A stretch of DNA of 36,147 nucleotides. Origin: Bacteroidales bacterium (GTDB lineage: Bacteria > Bacteroidota > Bacteroidia > Bacteroidales > UBA932). Shown here in pieces: positions 8,801 to 15,848 of the stretch. The stretch lies in the NCBI GenBank assembly GCA_016290725.1, contig JAEEUZ010000006.1, forward strand, positions 1-36,147, read 5' to 3'. Under the pieces are notes generated by a model. The model was not told the origin of the DNA, ran no database searches, and saw only the letters and a program-made list of their open reading frames with translations. Numbering within the stretch: the first letter of the stretch is position 1; each line of letters begins with the position of its first letter. The translations under genes were made by a program, and so were the position numbers.

Positions 8801-9065
8801 GAACTTTGACCAGCCAGATATAAATGGAACCACATCTCCTTTGTACTGGAATAGCCAGACCGCACCTTTCACCTGGAGCTCTTGCACTGCTACAGCCATA
8901 TCTGCTGGCTCCGGCAACGTAGATGCAGGCAGGTGGGCTTATCACGGTAAGCACAGCACAACCAATCGCCTTTCAACCCTTGCATCTACTGCTAAGGCAA
9001 GTGATGGCCTTGGTTGGGACAGCGCTGTCTGGGACTTCAGCGGAGAGTTGCCTACGCTGAGATAG
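5814..9065 (+). CDS. Large surface lipoprotein: fimbrillin-like N-terminal region plus GLUG-motif repeats
   Basis: Start reset from 5709 to the ATG at 5814, giving lipoprotein signal MKKIFNFALAAAAIAALSLACSKE. DKYAGGADQGSATAPYLIA then many GG(F/L)(V/I)G repeats. Tail LGWDSAVWDFSGELPTLR. Confidence 0.87.
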   Translation: MKKIFNFALAAAAIAALSLACSKEIDTENENPGENTQEQVVKPAAKTITITATLLDTKVSFDPAFDSGHKPTGMSHTWQTGDQLRVTDENDPTNTDLFDLVSGEGTDTGVFEGTIADAASYSVEVVPAGTPSEGVAQEQAGDGSTAHLKYVAGATHVTDLKNFTLTETSSIIGFIVKLPAGVTETINQVIIEKSSDDFLTKSTLLINITGTLSDVNNDNILEVYANIPSGWEIEADTKMFLRFKSTNANHTVYTRYQEFASAATLNAGEFNYIKMNCSNIDKYAGGADQGSATAPYLIADPYQLIAMDGLLASEKHYFKLLCDIDMNGVTISELINKASPYKPFDFDGNSKTISNFNRSLFYIINNGSVKDLTLDKFEVTDRGILAEYIQGSGNVVSNVTISNGKVNSSSSNVGGLVGQINSGTSGQTTATITGCTVSGTNVKGAGVVGGVIGFANELVSISGCKYTGGTVETSGQYCGGFVGSTADKASVISNCQVENATVKSTRTDDARVGGFVGLTQTNVQIKGCTVGTSTKKVVVNTPEPASSKVLNAGGFVGVNYGTITKNGSVRSQAYAQVTSANTLGQQINIGGFVGFAKGTIEYSDAVVDMSDLQGQYIGGFCGYVLTNGTKVDNCTVSGSVKGNNYTGGFAGYVTNNTTLTNNQVLTGSTVSGQSSIGGFVGFCNGGSVFEDNSSAANLSVRGSNAGGFAGAIEDATMTRCSSTGTVTKIEGTGNVLGGFAGYTDNATLDGCFSKGAVSANGLKTEYVGGFIGQVKPAASNTSDIQNCYAEGDVNGEGRWVGGFIGYIYIATPGTATISKSHASGNVSSTGNYCGGFIGRIQMTTDVSIEKCYATGSVSSTGSYRAGFIGDIDGENAHHTISDCYATGAVNIQNTRYCGGLMAGIQKNPASVTISRCYTASAVSGTFEVGGMIGRTNAANFTLNDCAAWNTSVSASSRGQTNWSSGSIIGVTHPNGHASNNYRNPDMVLEVYCVPEANFDQPDINGTTSPLYWNSQTAPFTWSSCTATAISAGSGNVDAGRWAYHGKHSTTNRLSTLASTAKASDGLGWDSAVWDFSGELPTLR

Positions 9066-9072
9066 CCCTGTA

Positions 9073-9257
9073 TGCGGAAGGTCCTCCGCTCACGTGCGGA
9101 AGGTCACCTTAGTTTTTGCGGAAGGTCTCGAAAAAGTGTCGGGACCTTCCGCATTGTATGTGCGCCAGTGCCCGTTTCGCGCGGAAGGTACCCACAACAA
9201 AAACAGACCTTCTGCACTGAGACGAGGGACCTTCCGCAAACAAACCAGACACCTTCC
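9073..9257. repeat. Intergenic hairpin array, copy A (TGCGGAAGGT / ACCTTCCGCA words)
   Basis: Eight copies of the word (one or two degenerate) in both orientations, including hairpin TGCGGAAGGTC (9117-9127)/GACCTTCCGCA (9143-9153). 9095-9238 is ~96% identical to 10278-10421. Confidence 0.9.
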
Positions 9258-9409
9258 GCATGGCAAAGGTTAACGATGCATCATTCCCGTCCCGCCCAGT
9301 TCGGAAGTATTATTAAGAAAAATGATTAAAAAACAGAAAAAGACATAAAAAACATAAAAATCCGCATCTGAAGAGCGAAGAGACGAGATATCTTATAGGA
9401 TTAATATCG

Positions 9410-9506
9410 ATATTTGCAGGCGTTGGTCAGAACTAAACGCCGGGGAAAACTAAACCCGATGGCTTGAATCTCTTCAGGGGCCACCGGGAATCAACACTGC
9501 AAATAT
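9410..9506 (+). ncRNA. Candidate structured RNA upstream of the Abi-family gene
   Basis: Closing stem ATATTTGCAG (9410-9419)/CTGCAAATAT (9497-9506). Hairpin GGCGTT..AACGCC (to 9441). Hairpin CCCGATGGC (9455-9463)/GCCACCGGG (9480-9488) with inner TTGAA/TTCAG. Confidence 0.6.
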
Positions 9507-9535
9507 ATAGCTTTTCAATTGAAACGCCAAATTTT

Positions 9536-10228
9536 ATGAGATTTCTTGTTTTTGAAGCCATCATGTCGCCCAAACGGATTCGACGCTACGTGAATGCTTG
9601 TGGTGGCGACACACGTAAGGCGATGACACTGTATAGGTATAATCTCAAACTGTCCCTTGAAATGTTCTCTGTTATAAGCTGCTACGAAGTTGCGCTTCGT
9701 AACGCGATTGACATGAATATGACTAAGCATTTCGGCCCGCACTGGCTGAGGGACTCAATTCTTCCGGGAGGTTTTTTTGATAATCCGGTTTTTTCGGGCA
9801 CTTCCAGAATTATTAAAAAGGTGTATGCCGATCTTATGGGTACAGGCCGATACTCTCCTTCTAAGATGATTTCAGCAATGGAATTTGGCGTATGGAAGTA
9901 TCTTTTTTCTGCAACAGAATACCGTGCAACAGGAAGGACTCTTCTTCAAGTTTTCCCAAATAAGCCTAAATCTTCACCAAAGAATCAGTATAACAATCTA
10001 TACGTATTCAACGAAATGGATGCCATTAACAGGCTTAGGAACAGAATTGCACATCACGAGCCAGTATGCTTTAATCAAGATTCAGATGAGATTTCAACAG
10101 TTCACCTTCAGAGTTGCTACTCCCGTATCATGGACTTGTTTTCATGGATGGGAATTTCATCCAAAGAACTCTTGTACGGTATTAACCATGTATTGAGAAC
10201 ATGCGAAGCAATAAACACCCTTATTTAG
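9536..10228 (+). CDS. Abi-family (Abi_2-like, AbiD/AbiF-type) HEPN protein
   Basis: IMSPKRIRRYVNACGGDTRKAMTLYRYNLKLSLEMFSVISCYEVALRNAID and HEPN motif RNRIAHHE. Start at the ATG at 9536 (alternative 9563); the track start at 9464 is a TTG inside the upstream RNA. Confidence 0.8.
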   Translation: MRFLVFEAIMSPKRIRRYVNACGGDTRKAMTLYRYNLKLSLEMFSVISCYEVALRNAIDMNMTKHFGPHWLRDSILPGGFFDNPVFSGTSRIIKKVYADLMGTGRYSPSKMISAMEFGVWKYLFSATEYRATGRTLLQVFPNKPKSSPKNQYNNLYVFNEMDAINRLRNRIAHHEPVCFNQDSDEISTVHLQSCYSRIMDLFSWMGISSKELLYGINHVLRTCEAINTLI

Positions 10229-10270
10229 CACTTCCCCGCCCTCACCGGCGATATGCCTACTCTGAAATAG
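10229..10270 (+). pseudogene. Remnant of a GLUG-protein 3' end (14 codons: HFPALTGDMPTLK*)
   Basis: CCTACTCTGAAATAGCCCTG matches the end of GLUG 2 (CCTACGCTGAGATAGCCCTG) and is followed by the same hairpin array. Confidence 0.6.
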
Positions 10271-10277
10271 CCCTGCT

Positions 10278-10421
10278 TGCGGAAGGTCACCTTGGTTTTT
10301 GCGGAAGGTCTCGAAAAAGTGTCGGGACCTTCCGCATTGTATGTGCGCCAGAGGCCGTTTCGCGCGGAAGGTACCCACCACAAAAACAGACCTTCCGCAC
10401 TGAGACGGGGGACCTTCCGCA
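10278..10421. repeat. Intergenic hairpin array, copy B
   Basis: 144 nt, ungapped against 9095-9238 with about 6 mismatches; six alternating TGCGGAAGGT/ACCTTCCGCA words. Confidence 0.9.
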
Positions 10422-10453
10422 GCAGGCAAGGCGGGCACCTCTACTAACAGTTT

Positions 10454-10594
10454 CACTGGCCCGCGCACAGGTGTGTTTTTGGAGAGGTTGTGTTTTTATG
10501 CTTGGGAACTTCTCCAAGATCATTGGCCAGTCGCTCTGTTTTGGAGAAGATCAAGTCCATGAAATCACAACTTCTCCAAAAGTGTGTGCCAGTG
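10454..10594. repeat. Second nested inverted-repeat cluster (TTGGAGAAGTT / AACTTCTCCAA words)
   Basis: Outer arms CACTGGC...TTTTTGGAGAGGTTGTG (10454-10492) and CACAACTTCTCCAAAAGTGTGTGCCAGTG (10566-10594). Inner arms AACTTCTCCAA (10507-10517) and TTGGAGAAG (10541-10549). Confidence 0.8.
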
Positions 10595-10713
10595 GCAGGA
10601 TTCAGGTGCGGGGAAGTTGTTTGTTTTCAACTGAGCCGGCAAGGATATTTGATTTTTTTTTGAAAAATCACTACTTTTACGAGTTAATTGACACTTAACA
10701 CTTTAACCAAAAT

Positions 10714-13700
10714 ATGAAGAGACTTATTATTGTGACATTCCTTGGCCTGCTGATGTGCCTCCCGCAGCTTGTGCTGGGGCAGGTCAGAGAGGTGAAGGGA
10801 ACCGTTGTGGACACGGAGGGGGAAGCGGTCATAGGGGCCGGAGTGATGGTGAAGGGCACAAGCAACGGTACTATCACCCTGACCGACGGCTCCTTCTCTC
10901 TCAGGGTTCCCGGAGATGCAACCCTTGTGGTTTCCTCCATCGGCTACAAAAGCCAGGAGGTTCCCGTTAACAACCGCACCACCATCCACATCGTCCTGGA
11001 AGAAGACCAGCAGATGCTTGAAGAGGCGGTTGTAGTGGGCTACGGCGTGCAGAAAAAGGAAAACCTTACTGGCGCCATTTCGGTTGTAACGTCCAAATCC
11101 ATCGGCAACCGTTCCAATTCCAGCCTTGGCGGAATCCTTCAGGGTACGGTTCCCGGCCTCACCGTCACATCGGCATCCGGCCGCCCCGGAGAGAGCGTTT
11201 CGCTGAATATCCGCGGTTGGAACTCCATCAACAGCGGTTCCCCTCTGGTTCTGGTCGATGGCGTAGTTGGCTCCCTGGACAGGGTTAATCCCAACGACGT
11301 GGAAAGCATTTCCGTGCTTAAGGATGCCTCTTCCGCTGCGGTTTACGGTGCAAAGGCTGCATTTGGCGTGGTGCTGGTTACTACCAAATCCGGCTCCGAC
11401 AATGAAGGCCACGCAAAGGTGAACTACAGCAGCCGCTGGGGATGGTCTTCACCCACCACATCCACCGACTGGGAAACCAGGGGATATGACGTAGTGAGAA
11501 CCACAAACAAATTCTCCGCGAACTACGATGGTTCGCAGCAAATCAAGTACAACGAAGACGACATGACTGAATTGTGGCTGAGGCGCGACGATGTTACGGA
11601 GAATCCCGCCCGTCCATGGGTTGTACTTGACGATGCCAACAACGGATACAAGTATTATGGCAACACTGACTGGTGGCATTACTTCTTCAACGACGAGAAG
11701 CCCACGCAGAACCACAATATCTCCTTCCGTGGCGGCACCAAGACCATCAAGTACTTCCTGTCGGCCAACTACAATCAGGAGCAGGGTATCTTCAGGCAGA
11801 ATCCGGACAAGTACGACAAATACAATCTGCGCGCAAGATTCTCCTTCGATGCGAACTCCTGGCTGAACATAAGCAACAATACCGCCTTCTATTCGTCCAC
11901 GTACAATTATCCGGGACTTGCCGATATGGACGACACTTTCTACAAGTGCACAGCCGGATATTTTTCCTTCCTGACTCCTACCACCCCTGAAGGAACCTAC
12001 CTCTACAAGAGCAATCACGGCGGCGGCGGTCAGACCATCCTTGGAAACCTGGCCAATCCGAACTTCGTAAACCGGAGAAGGACCAACAACTTTACCAACA
12101 CCGCGGAGGTTACCATAAAGCCTGTCAAGCAGCTTGAGATCAAAGGCAATTACACTTATTCCTATAATACTTACTCTCAGCTGAACCGCTCAGTCAACGG
12201 TACATTTGCATCTACTACCCGATTGAAGACGGAGTTAATTACTACCGGCGACAATGAGGACAAACTTTCCGAGCAGATGCAGACGATTGATATGCATACC
12301 TTGAACCTGTATGCCACTTACTCGGACACTTTTGCCGATGCCCATAATCTGAAAGTCATGGCCGGCGGCCAGTACGAATCATATTATCACAAGAAACTGT
12401 CGGCAACCGCCTACAATCTCATGTCGGAGGAACTGAACGACCAGGGCCTGGTGAGTGCACTGCCCCAGTCGATCACAGGCCCCATCGTCGGAGGGGACGG
12501 AACAACCGCCACCATCCTTTATGATTACAAAAGAATGGAAACTGCAGGCGGACAGAGTGAATACGCACTGCTTGGTTTCTTCGGACGACTCAACTACGAC
12601 TATAAAGGCAAATACCTCCTGGAACTGAGCGGCCGATATGACGGCACATCCCGCTTCCCCAGAGGCCAGCGCTTCGGTTTCTTTCCTTCCGGATCACTGG
12701 GATGGAGAGTCTCGGAAGAACCGTTCTTCGCTCCTGTGAAAAACTGGATGAACGACCTGAAACTCCGTTTCTCATACGGTAGCCTTGGCAACCAGCAGGT
12801 TGGCTATTACGATTACATCCGTTCCGTATCCACCGGCAAGCAGTCATATCTTTTCGGAGGAGACAAGTCCGCAACCGCAGCCTTTGGCAATCCCGTAGCA
12901 GGCGACCTCACATGGGAAACCGTGCAGCAGAAGAATCTCGGCGTGGATATGGCGTTCCTGGACAACAAGATAACCTTCACCGGAGAGGCCTACATCAGGG
13001 ATACGAAGAACATGCTCACCACCGGCAAGGCTCTTCCTTCCGTGTATGGAGCATCGGCCCCCAAGACAAACAATGCCGATCTGCGTACGATGGGCTATGA
13101 GCTGGCGCTTTCCTATAGGAACAGCTTCACGCTCCTTGGAAAACCTTTCGACTACAGCATTACCGGTACTTTCAACGACTATGTCGGCTATATCACCAAA
13201 TTCGACAACCCTACCAACGATCTGGACACATACTACGTAGGGATGCGCTACGGCGAAATCTGGGGATATGTCACAGACGGTTATTTCGCTTCCGATGAAG
13301 AGGCCGCAGCTTATCCCGTAGACCAGTCTCCAATCAATACGATTATCTATGGTAACGGAGGGCTCCGTGCCGGTGACCTGAAATATGTCGACCTGGACGG
13401 AGACAATATCATCAGCACCGGCGCCAATACGGTGGATAAACCCGGCGACCGCAAGATTATCGGCAACTCTCAGCCCCGTTACCAGTATGGCGCCACATTA
13501 GGCTTTAACTGGAACGGAATAGACTTCTCGGCATTCTTCCAGGGTGTTGGCCGTCAGGACTGGTATCCCAGCTCCGACGCCCGTTACTTCTGGGGCCTCT
13601 ATGCCCGTCCGTTCTCCTCCTGGATCCAAAAGGATTTCCTTGACAGATGCTGGAGTGAAGATAATACGGACGCTTACTTCCCGCGCCCCCGCGCATACAT

Positions 13701-13998
13701 CGCTTTCGACAGCAAAGGTCAGCGGTCCCTGGCCGCGGTTAACGACAGGTACCTTCAGAACCTGGGCTACTGCCGTCTGAAGAACCTTACCGTAGGTTAC
13801 ACCCTGCCGGAAAAAATCACGAAAAAGGTGAGCATCGAATCCCTCCGCGTGTACTTCTCCGGTGAAAACCTCGCTTACATCTCCCCGGGACTCCACTGCG
13901 ACTATATCGACCCCGAGGCCGCAGCCAAGACGGCCGGAAAATACCCCGTCTACCCCTGGCAGAAGACATTCATGTTCGGTATTGACATAACCTTCTAA
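10714..13998 (+). CDS. SusC/RagA-family TonB-linked outer-membrane transporter
   Basis: Signal peptide, carboxypeptidase-like domain VKGTVVDTEGEAVIGAGVMVKGTSNGTITLTDGSFSL, plug domain, LRVYFSGENLAYISPG..YPWQKTFMFGIDITF terminus. Confidence 0.95.
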   Translation: MKRLIIVTFLGLLMCLPQLVLGQVREVKGTVVDTEGEAVIGAGVMVKGTSNGTITLTDGSFSLRVPGDATLVVSSIGYKSQEVPVNNRTTIHIVLEEDQQMLEEAVVVGYGVQKKENLTGAISVVTSKSIGNRSNSSLGGILQGTVPGLTVTSASGRPGESVSLNIRGWNSINSGSPLVLVDGVVGSLDRVNPNDVESISVLKDASSAAVYGAKAAFGVVLVTTKSGSDNEGHAKVNYSSRWGWSSPTTSTDWETRGYDVVRTTNKFSANYDGSQQIKYNEDDMTELWLRRDDVTENPARPWVVLDDANNGYKYYGNTDWWHYFFNDEKPTQNHNISFRGGTKTIKYFLSANYNQEQGIFRQNPDKYDKYNLRARFSFDANSWLNISNNTAFYSSTYNYPGLADMDDTFYKCTAGYFSFLTPTTPEGTYLYKSNHGGGGQTILGNLANPNFVNRRRTNNFTNTAEVTIKPVKQLEIKGNYTYSYNTYSQLNRSVNGTFASTTRLKTELITTGDNEDKLSEQMQTIDMHTLNLYATYSDTFADAHNLKVMAGGQYESYYHKKLSATAYNLMSEELNDQGLVSALPQSITGPIVGGDGTTATILYDYKRMETAGGQSEYALLGFFGRLNYDYKGKYLLELSGRYDGTSRFPRGQRFGFFPSGSLGWRVSEEPFFAPVKNWMNDLKLRFSYGSLGNQQVGYYDYIRSVSTGKQSYLFGGDKSATAAFGNPVAGDLTWETVQQKNLGVDMAFLDNKITFTGEAYIRDTKNMLTTGKALPSVYGASAPKTNNADLRTMGYELALSYRNSFTLLGKPFDYSITGTFNDYVGYITKFDNPTNDLDTYYVGMRYGEIWGYVTDGYFASDEEAAAYPVDQSPINTIIYGNGGLRAGDLKYVDLDGDNIISTGANTVDKPGDRKIIGNSQPRYQYGATLGFNWNGIDFSAFFQGVGRQDWYPSSDARYFWGLYARPFSSWIQKDFLDRCWSEDNTDAYFPRPRAYIAFDSKGQRSLAAVNDRYLQNLGYCRLKNLTVGYTLPEKITKKVSIESLRVYFSGENLAYISPGLHCDYIDPEAAAKTAGKYPVYPWQKTFMFGIDITF

Positions 13999-15821
13999 TG
14001 AGTAAGCATATGAAAGCCATAAAAAATATCATAATCATTTTGGGCGTTTCCCTGTGCATGGCCTCATGCGAGGGTTTACTGGACAGGTTTCCTCTGGACA
14101 AGCTTTCCCCCGAGACTTTCCTCTCCACGGAAACGGAGATAAAGGCATATACCAATACGTTTTATCCGATGCTGCCCACTGGCTTCTACAGCGACGGGCA
14201 GAGCGACGCGGTGACCGGCCGCATTCTTTCCCTCGAGATGAAGGGAGGCCGTGCCATCAATTCCGGCGACAGCGGATGGAAATGGACATATCTTCGCAAA
14301 ATCAATACATTCCTGGAGTATGCCGACAACTGCAAGGACGAGCAGCTCAAGAACCAGTATATCGCCCTGGCCCGCTTCTTCCGCGCATATTTCTATTTCG
14401 AAAAAGTGCAGCAGTACGGAGACGTGCCGTGGTACGACCATACTCTCGGTTCCGACGATGAGGATCTGTACAAGCCCAGGGACAGCAGAGAACTGGTGAT
14501 GGACAAGATGATCGAGGATATCGACTTCGCCATCAGCTATCTCCCCACGAACCACTCGGATTATACGATTACAAAATGGACGGCACTTGCCTTCAAGTCC
14601 CGTTTCTGCCTGTTTGAAGGCACTTTCCGGAAATATCACGAGGGTGACGTGACGCTCCTGACACTTCCGGCCGATGCCAAGCCCTACTCCTATTATCTGG
14701 GGCTGGCTGCCGATGCCGCCGACAAGTTCATCGCCTCCAGCGGCTACTCGATTTACAACAATGGGGATCCAGACGCAAGCTACATCGGCCTGTTCACAAA
14801 GTATAACGTTTCTGAAGGAATCAACAAGGAAGTTATCCTGGGCAGGGACTACAATATCGACTACAGCGTAGTTCACACGGCCAATTCCGACTATCTGTCA
14901 ACTACCTTGAATCAGTGGAGCATAACCCGGAAGATCGTTGCCAGCTACCTGATGAAGGACGGAACCCGTTTCACGGACAAGACCGGCTGGGAGACCATGA
15001 GTTTTGTCGATGAGGTGAAGGACCGCGATCCCCGTCTTGCGCAAAGCATCCGTACGCCCGGATACTGCCGCTTGGGAACCGGCACCAAGCTTGCCCCGAG
15101 CCTCAGTACAACCACCACCGGATATTGCCCCATCAAGTATTTAATGGGACCGGCAGACGACACTTATCAGCAGTCCTACTGCGATTTCATCCTTTTCCGC
15201 GCGGCCGAGGTTTACCTGAACTACGCGGAAGCCAAGGCTGAACTGGGAGATATATCCCAGGCCGATATCGACAGGTCCATCAAGCCCTTGCGCGACAGAG
15301 TGGGAATGCCGAACCTGAACATGGAAGCGGCTAATCTGAATCCGGATCCATATCTTTTGGCAAGCGCCACGGGTTATCCCAAGGTAGCACAGAAGAACGG
15401 CACCAATGTGGGCCTTATCCTGGAAATCCGCCGTGAGAGAACGATAGAGCTCCTGGGTGAGGGCTTCCGCTACTATGACATCATCCGCTGGGCCGAGGGC
15501 CATGCGTTTGAACAGCCTATACTTGGAATGTACTTCCCCGGCGCGGGCTCGTACGACCTGGATGAAGACGGTCTTAATGACGTTACCCTTTACACAGGGG
15601 ACAAACCTGCAGACAGCGCCAAAGAGGCATTCAAGATCGGCACTGACATTTTCCTCACGGAAGGAACTTCCGGATGCGTGGATGCATATCATGACGTACG
15701 TACGGGCTGGACATGGGACGAGGGAAAGGACTATTACTATCCCATTCCCATCGAAGACCGCACACTGACTCAGGGCGCTCTTTCGCAGAATCCCGGTTGG
15801 AACGACGGACTGACATTTTAG
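13998..15821 (+). CDS. SusD/RagB-family nutrient-binding lipoprotein
   Basis: TAATG overlap with SusC. Lipobox MASCEGLLD. RAYFYFEKVQQYGDVPW, EVYLNYAEAKAELG, LEIRRERTIELLGEGFRYYDIIRW, terminal LSQNPGW. Confidence 0.95.
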   Translation: MSKHMKAIKNIIIILGVSLCMASCEGLLDRFPLDKLSPETFLSTETEIKAYTNTFYPMLPTGFYSDGQSDAVTGRILSLEMKGGRAINSGDSGWKWTYLRKINTFLEYADNCKDEQLKNQYIALARFFRAYFYFEKVQQYGDVPWYDHTLGSDDEDLYKPRDSRELVMDKMIEDIDFAISYLPTNHSDYTITKWTALAFKSRFCLFEGTFRKYHEGDVTLLTLPADAKPYSYYLGLAADAADKFIASSGYSIYNNGDPDASYIGLFTKYNVSEGINKEVILGRDYNIDYSVVHTANSDYLSTTLNQWSITRKIVASYLMKDGTRFTDKTGWETMSFVDEVKDRDPRLAQSIRTPGYCRLGTGTKLAPSLSTTTTGYCPIKYLMGPADDTYQQSYCDFILFRAAEVYLNYAEAKAELGDISQADIDRSIKPLRDRVGMPNLNMEAANLNPDPYLLASATGYPKVAQKNGTNVGLILEIRRERTIELLGEGFRYYDIIRWAEGHAFEQPILGMYFPGAGSYDLDEDGLNDVTLYTGDKPADSAKEAFKIGTDIFLTEGTSGCVDAYHDVRTGWTWDEGKDYYYPIPIEDRTLTQGALSQNPGWNDGLTF

Positions 15822-15848
15822 ATAATCTACTAATAAACCAATAGCATT

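Noticed and set aside
9073-10594. Possible CRISPR array from repeated TGCGGAAGGT words
   Set aside because: Word spacing is irregular, orientation alternates, spacers are not unique-length, and no cas genes are present.
10201-10698. 165-aa plus ORF and overlapping minus ORFs (10157-10468, 10287-10523)
   Set aside because: Lie over the hairpin arrays; translation just reads the repeated words (AEGHLGFCGRSRKSVGTFR...), as also seen in 9072-9329.
14076-14876. 266-aa minus-strand ORF (and similar short antisense ORFs throughout)
   Set aside because: Antisense to SusD, which has strong family evidence; no independent support.
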